Of a stretch of 64,000 nucleotides of DNA, positions 14,660-26,559 are shown piece by piece. The notes beneath the pieces are model-generated. The model had not been told where the DNA came from and ran no database searches. It was given only the letters and a program-made list of their open reading frames with translations. Origin of the DNA: Gadus chalcogrammus (taxonomy: Eukaryota; Chordata; Actinopteri; Gadiformes; Gadidae); assembly GCF_026213295.1 (NCBI RefSeq), contig NC_079417.1:3161143-3225142 (forward strand). Reading direction: 5' to 3'. The translations under genes were made by a program, and so were the position numbers. Positions within the stretch are counted from its first letter, which is position 1, and the number at the start of each line of letters is the position of its first letter.

Positions 14660-15099
14660 ACGTCCACACTTGACACTCTAATGCGAGCTCTGTGGCCGGA
14701 CTGCTGTTCTGAATACACCTGCCTGCAAAAGATTCTCCCTAAAATAAGACTGCTGAAGTGGCCCTGGGTGGGAGAGAAGTCCTTATGTTGTACTTTGGTT
14801 TAAGATGGTATTGCATAGCAAAAAATACTTCACATTTGTGTAGTCCTGCATTGTTGTGTTGAGAGAAACAACATCATTTCCTGACTGGCAAGAGGAGGCG
14901 GAGTTCCCCAACCATTCGACATGTTTTACCGAAATGCCCGCCCACAAGGAAAGTCCCCGACATCAGTCCTGGAAATGGAATGGAATGCAGCAAAACCTGC
15001 GGTGGCCGTGTTTTAAGATTAGCACGCATCTCAAACACAGTTCAGGAGAAAAAGGATAAGGGCCACAAGTGTATTTATTTGGAGTTCTGAGTTTAAAGA

Positions 15100-15330
15100 C
15101 AGAAGGTTGGGTATTGAAGTCAGAATAGTGACTTTAATCTCAGAATAAGATTAAAGTGACTCTAAATCTTTCGTTCGTTACAGGTAGCCTACCCATAATT
15201 CTGACTTTAATCTCAGAATTCTGACTTTGATGTTAGAATTCTGACATTATTCTCAGACTTCTGAGATTCATGTCAGAATTCTGACTTTATTCTCAGAATT
15301 CTGATTTAATCTCAGGATTCTGATCTCAGG
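15100..15330. repeat. CAGAATTCTGACTTTA minisatellite
   Basis: Imperfect tandem repeats of about 20 bp (AATTCTGACTTTAATCTCAG and variants). Each contains the palindrome AGAATTCT. The homologous array in the last lectin unit is at 60880-61130, so it belongs to the duplication unit. Confidence 0.82.
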
Positions 15331-15574
15331 AGGTGCACAGTATCGGATCTGAAGAGACAGTGTAGCAAAAAAAGAACGTTCTTCTAATTTAAACAGGAAA
15401 ATTAATCCTCAGAGAATCGTTATGCATTTTACTTGATCCAATAAAAACAGGTCAACGACCCTAAATTTGGCACGGGCCGCAGTAGACAACGTCCACAAAA
15501 AGGTTTAGTTTAACAGCTCCCTGTTACTTTAATAATAACTATATACAACCACATAAATCTCCATCTTTCAATTA

Positions 15575-15785
15575 TTGACAACACTTGAATTCATAATTTA
15601 TGAACTCCGCTGCAAAGGAATAATGCATGTACACACATCAGGGCAAATAATGTATGCAACTACACATTTTAAAAGACCACAACCATACATGTTGAAGATC
15701 ACAGTCAGACCTGTGGATGGAGATGCTTCAAAGCTTTTGGGTTGTTGCCTCACCTGTGGCGGGAACCTAAATAGCTAGCTTTTCT
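15575..15785 (-). pseudogene. Orphan lectin promoter/5' UTR remnant
   Basis: The sequence matches the region upstream of lectin copy 2's signal exon (26400-26560). It includes ACCATACATGTTGAAGATCA, GCTTCAAAGCTTTTGGGTT and the TATA-like AAATAGCTAGCTTTT. No signal or jacalin exon follows within 2 kb. It is therefore a solo 5' end left by an unequal duplication. Confidence 0.6.
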
Positions 15786-16463
15786 TTTTACAACAGTTGT
15801 TATCTTATCAGCATTCATAAATTAAACACAATTACACATGTTATTTTTCACAGATCTTTTTTTCAGATTGTTCAACGGAACAACAAAAGTAAACAAGGAA
15901 ATAAGTGTAATAATTGAAGGAACATGGATGTAGTAACTTTCTGCCAATGACAAGTGCCTATAACCACAGACTGCAATATTACATACTGTCCTTTTGAAAT
16001 TAACAATGATTGAAAATGTCAATGATGAAACTGTGCCAATACGCAATTTTGTTGTACTGTTCCAAGCTCAACAGTACTACAAGTACTGTTACAAGCTTAA
16101 CTTTGCTTCAAGAGAAGAACATATCTTCTTACTTCCACAAACAAGAAGAGCCATGGTGTGCTGCGCTGATGCCGCTGTTATATGGGTTTACGATTCATGA
16201 AGAAAGGTCACTGATCAGTTTTCAAGTTCATAGTGCAAGTTCGTAAGGAAGTGGTGAGTAACGGACACTTTACACTCACATTGCTGTGATGTGCATTTTA
16301 ATGAAATAAAAACATTTCATATGCATTTTAAATTCCTTGTTTGTTGTGTTCTTTATCAGCAGTTTATAAATGGAGGTGTTGTGAACATTTATGATGAATT
16401 CTTGTTCATTTGGGTCCTGGGGAGACTTAGGTGTCGCAGTGAATAAGTTTGGAGACCCCTGCT

Positions 16464-16523
16464 CTACTGGGCTTTCTCCATCGGCCCGGCTTACGTCGGA
16501 CACGGGTCCTGTGGAACAAAGTG
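16464..16523 (+). pseudogene. Decayed fragment of CMTM8 exon 2, relic 1
   Basis: The 60 bases ending at the donor-like GTAACC align with the 3' part of cmtm8 exon 2 (9331-9411). The shared end is TGTGGAACAAAGTGGTAACC against CGTGGAACAAAGTGGTAACC. There is a deletion of about 18 nt after CCATCGG and a second small gap that breaks the frame. It is not functional. It shows that cmtm8 sequence was carried in the duplicated units. Confidence 0.65.
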
Positions 16524-16730
16524 GTAACCATTTCTCTACAAACTTTGGGACCTAACTTCTTCCATAATGTTTGCAACAGACCAAGTATCACAAAGATTGC
16601 TAAAATGTTATTATCATTTTAATGACGGATTATCATAAAATAATCATTTGTCATGAAGATTATTCCATACATGTGAAAATAATATATATGATTTTATAAT
16701 ATATTTATATTGACAAAGTGACAAATTTAT

Positions 16731-16811
16731 GGGTTGTGTATGTCTCATATGCACATTCCTTTGACGTGCATATGACGTCAAAGGAAATAAAACATGAGAC
16801 ATACACAACCC
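16731..16811. repeat. Near-perfect stem-loop downstream of lectin copy 2
   Basis: Left arm GGGTTGTGTATGTCTCAT pairs with right arm ATGAGACATACACAACCC, and inside it CCTTTGACGT pairs with ACGTCAAAGG. A second copy lies at 29389-29469. The related sequence at 27955-27985 has only the right arm, so the left arm looks like a templated inverted insertion. Confidence 0.85.
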
Positions 16812-17444
16812 AAAACCAAAGACAGCAAAAACCACTGAGTAGTTTTAAGCTCTGAGGATATTTAAATATGACTTGAATTGGCCCCATGAACGTGTGGCAC
16901 AGATAACTCCATGTGTAGAATGTGTTTAGTCGATACAATTGTTTTCGTAGAGAATTAGTGGAATAAAAGATTGAGAGCAGAGTCATCCTTTAGTTAGGCA
17001 AGGCAATGTTTACTTTTAAACCACTAATCAAACATGAGGCCCTTCATAGTGGTTTGCAAAGATATAATTCACATGCACACATTTTTTAAGGGCAATCATT
17101 AAAAGATCATTTGAAGACATTTTTAAAGTGAAAAATGTGTTTTTGGAGACAATACAGATCTCACATCGATCCAGGATTGACCCCTGAATGAAAAGGTAAG
17201 TGATAGACAAGTGTATAGATAAAATAAGTTATAGATAGGTTTAATTTTGAAATATATAAAAATGAAGCCTAAACCATTTCTACCAACATTAGTGAAGTGG
17301 TCAAACCACATTCACCCCACAACTCATCCCTATGTTCATTCCAATCACTCCACAGAAACAAAAATCTGAATATGCTTATCATGCTCTATTGTTCAATAGG
17401 AAATCTTCGGAACTCACAAGTCAAATGTGCTTTTAAGCATTTGG

Positions 17445-18812
17445 TTAAGTAGTATTATTTCCATAACCTGTAGCCTCCTGGATTACCCCCCAATGGGCTC
17501 CCAGTGATCTGATCCCATTGCTATCGAACCGCCCACTCAACATCCGAAGTTCCTCCTCTGCATGCTCGGGGTAAAAGTTAAAGGAGGTCTGCAAAAACAG
17601 AAAAAAATAGGAATAAATAAAAGGTCAATAAGTCAATACAAAACAGATAAGAATGAACAGAGAAATAAATAAATGAATGAGAACCTCAAATGGCATGCCT
17701 GTGATGAGAGAGCGCCCTCTACTGGTCACAAAAATCAACTGATAGATGTAGTCGGCTGAGCGGTATTTTCCAGACACCTGTAATATTAACATTGCTAGCC
17801 TTGACATTGTTATAATAGTAACAGTATTGCAAAGTACAGTGATGAGGCCTATATGAAAAATGTACCATGGCAGGACAATGATTGACAAGAACATAGTCGA
17901 GACGCATTTTAACCTGAGTAATGGTCTCTCCTTTAAATAGGTCCAATCTCAGTGGGGCGTGGACCACAAGACCAACAGCACGGTCCCACCTGGTGCCGTA
18001 ACGCAACTGGAAACTAGAAGAACAACATGGGAACACTGTGTCAAAAGTTTAACAGCATAAAATAAGCACGCAAAGGGACACCCACACACAAACACACACT
18101 TTACGAATCTATTATGTTGTAAAATAATAATAGCATTAATCATTCACGTTTTAACTAAAACAATCATATGTGACGCCCTGCCCCTCTCTCTGCCTATTGG
18201 TTGTGGGTGGAGATTGGGAAAGGGCGTCAGGCCAATTGGCCACACCTGTGGGGGTATAGGGATCCAGAGATTTAAGGGTTGGGTAGCCATGTGTTCTGTC
18301 TCTTTTGCTGCTTCTAGGCTGGGCGCTGGGCTCCGTCTTCCACCCGCCATGTGGTCTTAAGTATAATCTCTTTTGTTTAAATATAATTGCTTATGTTTAC
18401 TTTAACCAGTAAAACGGGTTACTAATAAACTAGTTTCTCTTTATTTCATGTGCGGACTCCCTTTGTTTTGCCACTACCTGACCCGGTGTGTGACGCATAT
18501 TAATCACAATAAAAAGGGGAGGGGGCTTCCTAAAATATGGTTAACAGTCTTGCTCAAGTCAAGAGAAAAAATTCTTGACCAGAAGGAGCAGAGAGTCAAA
18601 CTAACATGTCTCAGTTTTGCCAGACAAGCTGCTCTCTGTGGTCATCTAGCGTAGATGTAGTCAGACTGAGAGGTACAGTATGTCTTACCCGGTAATGTGA
18701 TTACCAGGCTGCTCCCAGACTTTCACGCCTGTGATTCTTCCTTCTCCTGAGGTCACGAAGGGAGTTCCTCCACCTGATCCAAGGGCTGGTGAGTATGAGG
18801 AGTACTCATTGG
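17445..18812 (-). CDS. zg16-like: ZG16-like jacalin-domain lectin, copy 2 (jacalin exons)
   Basis: Four jacalin exons (minus): 18689-18812, 17914-18013, 17685-17777 and 17445-17588. They are all open and spliceable with the same phases as copy 1. The C-terminal exon is two codons longer and ends ATGYGNNTT. The signal exon homologous to the other copies lies 7.5 kb upstream at 26299-26350, but its donor is GT to TT mutated. The nearest usable upstream exons on this strand are therefore the Ig exons at 21281-23246, whose last exon ends in phase 1, matching the phase-1 start of the exon at 18812. The domain could be translated as part of an Ig-jacalin fusion, or be silent. A solo LTR-like insert sits in the intron between the exons ending at 18013 and 18689. 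Confidence 0.8.
18170..18495 (+). mobile_element. Solo LTR-like insertion in a lectin intron
   Basis: A 326-bp insert is flanked by a 5-bp duplication CATAT (18165-18169 and 18496-18500). It begins GTGACGCCC and ends GTGTGACG. It contains ACTAATAAAC, which resembles a polyadenylation region. The homologous introns of the other copies read straight through AATCATATTAATCAC. It is probably a solo LTR; which family is unknown. Confidence 0.65.
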
Positions 18813-19213
18813 CTGAAGATAATGAGAGAAGGACAATATATAGTTAGCATAGCTTCAGTATAATATATGTGACATAAGTACATGCACCGACAGGTCAATG
18901 TTATTGTAACTTCAAAGAAACAGTGTAGCCAAACGGGGAAGAAAATTTATTGCAAATTATTGCAGTTCTTCCTTCCATCTGGAATTTGTATCTGAGAATC
19001 TCATCAGCTGATTCATGACCAATGGCAAGACTATACAGTCCAACCAGTCATAGGTATGGACCAGGGTACTGGCTAAGAGCCAGCTCAAAGGGAAGGCTTT
19101 CAAAAGAGACGTGGCCGACACACAGTGAAGTAGGAGAGTGTTCACGTATACGAGCAAAGTGGTCAGTAACAGAGTTAGTAATAACAATAATAAAAAATAA
19201 AATGATAATAATA

Positions 19214-20884
19214 AATATAGCTGCGAGCAGCAATGTGGGTGTCAAGCATAATGGGACTCGGTAAACTAATTCTGCCGGATGGACGTAATGGGCCAGGGGG
19301 CTACATGACGACCGTCTCGGAAATCGGCAATACCGACAGCCGGTGGGATGAGCATTATTTTACCAAATGGGAAAAGGACCCCACCTAGAGGTAAGGGCGC
19401 AATACAGTCTGCCTGACAGAACAAATGTCACAAATACATAGGGGTATTCGGAACAATATCCCTAAAAGAGACACAATGTAAACAAGCATCCGTTCTGGAG
19501 GTGGTTCATGAAGCATCTAATCCAGTGGGAATTGCAGTTTATATTGTAGGTGGGCGGAATGGTAAATATAGTCATTGTTGCATTATACATTAAGTACCGC
19601 TTGTCGCCACACGAGTGCAGTGTCTAACCATTAATGAGCGCCGTCAAGTTTGATTGAATCACGGCCAAACGGTTTTGAAAATGAAAAAGCTGTTTGATAC
19701 ATTTGTTCAGGTTGGTCTGACAATCATATATGCCAAGTTCCACGAAGATTGGATATAATTTGTGGCCTGTGGAAATTACAACTGATTTTGACAACTTTCA
19801 ACATTGTGGCCAAGTCCTGATGTTGCCATGAGAAATAATTTATAAGCGATATGGGGAGGTCTGACAGTATCATCAGACATTGAAAATAAGTTTGACATGT
19901 ACTCATGTGAAGAGAGAGGAGTTAAAACACGTCTTCATTAATTATAGCGCCCCCTAGAAGTCAATGGTCACCAAATTCATTGAGTGACCCCATGATGATG
20001 TTATGGGTCTATGTATCAAGTTTGGTTATGATATGTCAAAGGACTGCTGAGATATTGGCGTGTTTCCGGTGTGGCGGCTTCGCAGTCGAATATCATTGGC
20101 TGTCGCGGGTATTTCTGCAAGAAATAATATATACTAGCTATATGGGGAGGTCTGATAGTATCACCAGACATTGAAAACAAGTTTAAATATACTCATGTGA
20201 AGAGAGAGGAGTCAAAACACATCGACATTAATAAAAGCGCCCCTAGAGGTCAAAGGTCACCAACTTCATTCAGTGTCACCATGATGGGGTCATGGTTCTA
20301 TGTACCAAGGTTGGTTATGATATGTCAAAGGGCAGCTGAGATATGGGCTTACTTCCTGTTTGGCGACTTGGCGGTCAAATTTGATTGGCTGTAGCGGGCA
20401 AACGGTTTTGAATTTGAAGTCTATCAGATGTTTTGTATCAAACATGGCCGGAAGATCATGTGTGCCAAGTTTCGAGATGATTGGACAAGATTTGTGATAG
20501 TAGTAGCATTTTGAAGGTTTTTGACATAAACCAAGATGACGGAAAATCAATCATGGCGCAAAATGACGTTATATGGTGCGTTGAACTCGGCTTGGTTCAA
20601 GGAATCTAATGATACCTGGTTTGTGAATATTGGACGAATGGGTCGAAAGTTATGAACATGAATGCATGTGCAACTTTGACCTGTTGGTGGCACTAGAGCT
20701 GTTGGGCTAGCAACCTGAATTTGGCTTGTTGGGCTAATGGGGCTGTCCTGAACCAGTGTGCAAAATTTTGCAACTTTTCACCAAGCGGTTCTATGGGCTG
20801 CCATGGACTCCCATGGCAGCGTAATAATAGGAATTCATACAAAAACAATAGGTTGTCTCGCAACATAGTTGCTTGACACCCAAT
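19214..20884. mobile_element. Dispersed element e1 (AGCTGCGAGCAGC family), left bracket of Ig cassette A
   Basis: It begins at TATAGCTGCGAGCAGCAATG and ends in GTTGCTTGACACCCAA. Internal blocks such as AAGAGAGAGGAGT and GCGCCCCTAGAGGTCAAAGG recur. No coding capacity is seen. Its start and end share an inverted TGGGTGTCAAGCA motif. Related copies at 23475-26103, 31353-32148 and 34722-36363 lie in the same orientation. Its insertion point is an AAT-rich tract in lectin intron 1. Confidence 0.75.
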
Positions 20885-21280
20885 AAGCCTGCTCATGAGA
20901 ATTAATTGGACATGCTCAATCCTTGAGGGGTTTAGATACAGATATAAATAGTAAAATAAAAGATAAAACATGGTGATTGTCTGCCCATCACTACATCACT
21001 AAACTCAGACTTGTTCCTGTCTTTTAGTCAATCTAACTTTGAATGTTGATCTCACAATAAGCAGTAAGAGTCAACAAAAAAGCAGAACAAAAACTGAAAT
21101 GAGTACCTAAGAGACATATTTAGGTTTGAATAAAATAACCTTTTCATTTGCTCACTGGCTTTGAGTCAATCTTACTTTGAATAATTGATCAACACACTGC
21201 TTTGTCTTCTGTCTTAGATCGAAGAAACCTTTAGATACATCACCAAGCTCAGGGTGGTTTCCTGTTTTGAATAAATTTAC

Positions 21281-23246
21281 CTTGAATGTCGATCTTGTAG
21301 ACATCAGACTTTTCCTTGCCAATTTCATTCCTGGCCTCACAGAAGAAAACGTAATTGGCGTTCCACATCTGGAGGGACAGAGATGATCCAGTCCCGATCT
21401 TAAGGATGTATTCTCCGTGTGTTCGGTACCAGGTGACCGCGCTGACAGCAGGGTTAGCATGACTGGTGCAGGTCAGGTTGAGGCAGCCTCCCACTCTGGC
21501 TGGAAGACACGGGCTGCCGACAGCAGAGGTGTTCCTGGGGGCAACTGAGAGAGAACCCACCAATCAGAGCCTAGCCCTCAGCTCCGGTGTCATGTTGGTC
21601 AGATGTTGTGAATTTAACAAAACTGTTCCGAATACAATAAAATAGAGTAAATGAAATGAAAAACAGGAGAAGCATCAAAAGTTCTTGTTGATCAACCCAC
21701 TGCTTTGTCTTCTAAGATCAAGGAAAAAAAGGTATATTACAGAGAAGATCAATATAAAAATGTAAACAAATAATAAAATGTACTTTTCATTGAAAAGGTA
21801 GTACATTGACTCACATAAGATACTGAATTGGTGTCTTGTAGACGTCACAGTTTTGTCCCCAGATGGTATGTAGTAGGCCGCAGTGCAGGAGACATTGTTT
21901 CCATGGTGGAGGTGGGAGGCGTTGAAGGTCAGAGTGGAGGTCACGGTATCGTTCTGCTGGAGCTGGGTGCTGAGCCCCAGGGCGGGGGTCCACGTCACAG
22001 TGGGGGGGTGGGTGTCACAGTAGGACGGGGCAGAGCACCCCAGCTCCACAGGAGTCCCCTCCACCACCGGCTCCTTGGGGGGGGTCAAACGTGGTGCATC
22101 AGGGAGCCCTGGGTACCAAACCAATTTAGAGCGGTTACTATGGAGACCCAAGCATTACCAGCATTCAGCATCATCTGAACCACAGTAAGACCAATAGGAC
22201 TTAGAGACATGTTTGTTTCAGACGGACACATATTACACTTACCCTTGATCTGGATGGTCACTGGGTTTTCGTAAAAAGTATATTTTAATAGATTTCCACA
22301 GTCAATTCTAAAATAATATTGAACATTGTCTTCAAGTACGTTATTGAATGTTGTAGTACAGTTGTACGCTGTTAGATTTCCCCTGAATGTTGTAGCACTG
22401 ATAGTTATTTGATCTTTTATCCATATTGGTATACATCCAGGATGTAGATTGACTTTATACTGGTCCTCCACGGTGAAGGAACAAGGAACGGTAACACAGG
22501 ATCCACTGAGTGTCGTAACACTTGCTGGCATTAGGGCCTCAAATTCTGCAGCGTTGCACCCAGCACCTTTAAAACAAGAGGTTGAAAAATTTAAAGGCTC
22601 AATCGATGCACAAACTGACAAAATATTTAAATGCAACATTGCATTTCCTAACAAAACAAGATAATATATCCTACGATTATAATTAATTAGTAATATTAGT
22701 TGCTAAGTTATCAGTTATTATTATAATAATCATTATTATTATTATTATTATTATCATTTATTGTGTTTGATTTGGATGGTACATTTCAAAATTCGAAGTT
22801 TAAAATCGAAAGGTTAAATAATCAATGAGTATTTAAAAAGTATTAGAAGAGTACGTCCGGTAATGAGTACGTCCGGACAACAAAGAGAACTAGAACTGCA
22901 AGCAGTTATGCAGGGGTCCAAGCGATGTGCATTTCGCCGGCACAAAGCGACAAGAAATGTGCATTTCGCCGGCACAACGCGAAGCATGTGTTCAAAACGC
23001 TAACAGAGGACCACAGAGAGTACTACAGGTATTATGAGAGTAATATATGCATTAACAGAGCAAGTATTATTAGAGTACTACAGAGAGTAAAAATAGAGCA
23101 TCAAAGGTATTAGAGAGTGTACTACAGAGAGAACCTCAGTGCTACAGGTATTAATATAGTAGCTATCAAAGGTAACATCAGAGAGGGTTGAGATGTTTAC
23201 CTTGCAGGAGACTACAGAGCAGAAATAGTCTCCAGGATCCAGTCAT
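21281..23246 (-). CDS. Siglec/CD22-like protein with three Ig domains, copy A (3' end unresolved)
   Basis: Four exons (minus): signal 23201-23246 (MTGSWRLFLLCSLLQ), V-set 22243-22566, C2 21815-22108 and C2 21281-21544. Every junction is phase 1, as is typical of Ig exons. The V-set has SGSCVTVPCSF and YYFRID; the Arg sits where Siglecs carry the sialic-acid-binding Arg of YFFR. The second domain has VELGCSAPSYC and NVSCTAAYY. The third has LNLTCTSHANP, VTWYR and VFFCEARNEIG, like CD22 C2 domains. No transmembrane or cytoplasmic exon is visible before the jacalin exons of lectin copy 2 at 18812, which are in a compatible phase. The product could be secreted, fused to the jacalin domain, or truncated. 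A short upstream ORF overlaps the ATG. Confidence 0.8.
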
Positions 23247-23474
23247 CTTCTCATCCAGAACTTCATCAGGAGAAATACAAAAATCACATTAACTTCAGTG
23301 CTACACTTAATATCGTAATATACTTTGGGTATTCAGTGTACTACACTAATTAGAGTAAGACATTGTAAACTGCTAAAGAAATGTCTATTTCAAAATACCA
23401 GTAAATCTTCCACTCTTTCCATGACTCATTAAAATAATTTCCAATCATATAATACCAATATTCAAAGTAGAACA

Positions 23475-26103
23475 ATGATAAATATAGCTGCGAGCAGCAA
23501 TGTGGGTGTCAAGCATAATGGGACTCGGTAAACTAATTCTGCCGGACGGACGTAATCGGCCAGGGGGCTACATGACGACCGTCTCGGTAATCGGCAATAC
23601 CGACAGCCGGTGGGATGAGCATTATGCGAGTACGCATCAATGTTTGCCAAATGGGAAAAGGACCCCACCTAGAGGTAAGGGCGCAATACAGTCTGCCTGA
23701 CAGAACAAATGTCACAAACACATAGGGGTATTCGGAACAATATCCCTAAAAGAGACACAATGTAAACAAGCATCCGTTCTGGAGGTGGTTCGTGAAGCAT
23801 CTAATCCAGTGGGAATTGCAGTTTATATTGTAGGTGGGCGGAATGGTGAATATAGTCATTGTTGCATTATACATTAAGTACCGCTTGTCGCCACACGAGT
23901 GCAGTGTCTACCCATTAATGAGCGCCGTCAAGTTTGATTGGCTGTCACGGCCAAACGTTTTTGAATTTGAGAAAGCTGTTTGATACATTTGTTCACCTTG
24001 GTCTGAAGATCATATGTGCCAAGTTCCATGAAGATTGGAAATAATTTGTGGCCTGTGGAAATTTACAACTGATTTTGACAACTTTCAACATGGTGGCCAA
24101 GTTCTGATGTTGCCATGAGATATAATTTATAAGCCATATGGGGTGGTCTGACAGTATCATCAGACATTGAAAATAAGTTTGAAATGTACTCATGTGAAGA
24201 GAGAGGAGTTAAAACACGTCTTCTTTCATTATAGCGCCCCCTAGAGGTCAATGGTCACCAAATTCATTGAGTGTCCCCATGACAATGTTATGGGTCTATG
24301 CGTGTTTCCGGTTTGGCGGATTCGCGGTCGAATATCATTGGCTGTCGCAGATATTTCTGCAAGAAATAATATACTAGCTATACGGGGAGGTCTGATAATA
24401 TCACCAGACATTGAAAATAAGTTTTAAATATACTCATGTGAAGAGAGAGGCGTCAAAACACATCGACATTAATAACAGCGCCCCCTAGAGGTCAAAGGTC
24501 ACCAAATTCATTCAGTGTCACCGTGATTGGGTCTTGGGTCTTTTTACCAAGGTTGGTTATGATATGTCAAAGGGCTGCTGAGAAATCGGCTCACTTCCTG
24601 TTTGGCGGCTTTGCCGCCAAATTTGATTGGCTTTAGCGGGCAAATGGTTTTGAATTTGAAAAGTGTATCAGATGTTTTGCATCAAGCTTTGCCGGAAGAT
24701 CATGTGTGCCAAGTTTCGAAATGATTGGACTAGATTTGTGATAGTAGTACCATTTTGAAGGTTTTTGACATAAACCAAGATGGCGGAAATATCCGTTATG
24801 GCGCAATGACGTCATAGGGTGCGTTGAACTGGGCTTGGTTCAAGGAATCCAATGATACCTGGTTTGTGAATATTGGATGAATGAGTCGAAAGTTATAAAC
24901 ATGAGTGCATGTCCAACTCTGACCTGTTGGTGGCGCTAGAGCTGTTGGGCTAGCGACCTGACTTTGGCTTATGCCCCGTTTACACCATCCCGCTAATGGC
25001 CGCTAATGGCCGATGGACCACCGATGTGGAAGTCGGGGTGATTCGGGTGACATCGGGCTAAAAATATATGATCGGGTAAATTTATCGGGGTAGCATTTAC
25101 ACAAACCCGATGTTATAACGATAACATAACGATTTATGCCAGGGAAGACACCCGAAGTGCGTTTGGCGTCACTTGACGTCATTTTGAATGACGCCAAACA
25201 CGTCAAATGACGCGTTTGGCGTCATTTGGCGTCATTTCGGGAGAAGGCAAAGGGGAGACTGGTTTAGACTGATATTTATTTATATATTTATTTAAATTAC
25301 AATAGCGATTTTATAATAATAGAACGCCGGTTCTAAATGGGCGAAGTACCCTGTAATTATAAAAGTAGGACATCCATCCATCACCCCCTATTTATACCCA
25401 AGTGGCAGATTGAGGGTCTTCCTTAACACAATCTGGTCACTCACAATCGTTATTTGTCTAGGGTTCTCGAGGGTCATTCGTGTGTTGAGGTTGCCGATAT
25501 AAAGACGATAAAACACGATAAAGCGCAGAAGATTAACGAATATAGCCGATGTGCCCAGGAAAATTCCCGAACGATTTGCGATGTCTTACGTTATACACCC
25601 GTTCTATTCCCGATTATAGCCGATTAGCCCATAGCAACACCTGGTAACCGATTCTACCCCGATAGACCCAAAATTAACAAACATGTTCGTTCTTTGCCGA
25701 TGTTGCCCGATGTTGCCCGATCATTGAGCATTTCTTCCCGTTTCTTCCCGTTGTCTAACGATGTTCCCGGGAAGAGTAACGATGTTTCCCGATGCAACCA
25801 CGCTATTTGCCGATGTTATAACGATAGCTGCTGATTTAGCCATCGGGCACCATCGGGGCCCACTATCGGGTAGGTGTAAACAGGGCATTAATGGGCTAAT
25901 GGGGCTGTCCTGAACCAGTGTGCCAAATTTCACAACTTTTCACCAAGCGGTTCTATGGGCTGCCATAGACTCCCATGGCAGCGTAATAATAATTATAGGA
26001 ATTCATACAAAAACAATAGGTTGTTTCGCAACATAGTTGCTTGACACCCAATACGAATTCGTACGAAAACAATAGGTTGTCTCGCAACATAGTTGCTTGA
26101 CAC
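23475..26103. mobile_element. Dispersed element e2, right bracket of Ig cassette A
   Basis: Same family and orientation as e1, beginning TATAGCTGCGAGCAGC and ending TGACACCCAA. It is interrupted by a 916-bp Harbinger-type element at 24972-25887. Its terminal segment of about 60 bp (ACAATAGGTTG...GACACCCAAT) is duplicated. Lectin intron 1 sequence resumes at TTATTCCAGTTCCTACACC. Confidence 0.75.
24972..25887. mobile_element. PIF/Harbinger-type non-autonomous element
   Basis: It has terminal inverted repeats TGCCCCGTTTACACC and GGTGTAAACAGGGCA with one mismatch. The flanking 3-bp duplication is TTA (24969-24971 and 25888-25890). The sister copy at about 36.14 kb is an empty site (GGCTTAATGGG). 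A 3-bp TWA duplication is characteristic of Harbinger elements. The interior is rich in repeated CGATGTT/CCCGAT motifs, with no transposase. Confidence 0.85.
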
Positions 26104-26298
26104 CCAATTATTCCAGTTCCTACACCTTGAAACTGACCCATGAAAAAATGGCTAAAGGAAGACAATCAGACATCCAGTCAAAGTTCAAAGTTAAGTAGCA
26201 TTGAGTACCGACTAGCTTTCCTCCAGAGAAAGCTTTCACAAAACCGATAAATATATTGGTAAAGTGTACTGAAACAGCAGGAAGGATCCATTACTTAA

Positions 26299-26350
26299 GT
26301 TTTGCCAGGCAGGCAACCCAAGCCGCAGCGAACAAAAGGATAGAGAGCAT
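26299..26350 (-). pseudogene. Signal-peptide exon of lectin copy 2 with a destroyed donor
   Basis: The exon encodes MLSILLFAAAWVACLAK like its paralogs, but the donor that reads GTAAGT in copies 1, 3, 4 and 5 is TTAAGT here. The next GT four bases downstream would change the phase from 1 to 2. The exon cannot splice correctly onto either the jacalin or the Ig exons. A promoter-like region with AAATAGCTAGCTT follows upstream (26520-26555). Confidence 0.8.
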
Positions 26351-26559
26351 CCTAGATCCTGAAGAACAGTGAGCTGTTAAACTAAAACGTTCTCATTAGT
26401 ATCAACAACGGGGCAAATAAAGTCTGCAACATTTTAAACGATCACAACCATACATGTTGAAGATCACAGTCATACCTGTTGATGGGATCTGTGTGATGTT
26501 TCAAAGCTTTTGGGTTATTGCCTCACCTGTGGGGGGAACTTAAATAGCTAGCTTATTTT

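Noticed and set aside
16276..16503. 75-codon minus-strand frame, with a partner at 27053-27289
   Set aside because: Antisense to the cmtm8 exon 2 relic; the repeated frame only reflects duplication.
21152..21460. 102-codon minus-strand frame overlapping the third Ig exon
   Set aside because: Alternative frame of the exon plus intron; the Ig frame has the Cys/Trp pattern and proper splice ends.
21828..22178. 116-codon plus-strand frame, with a partner at 33092-33442
   Set aside because: Antisense shadow of the C2 Ig exon.
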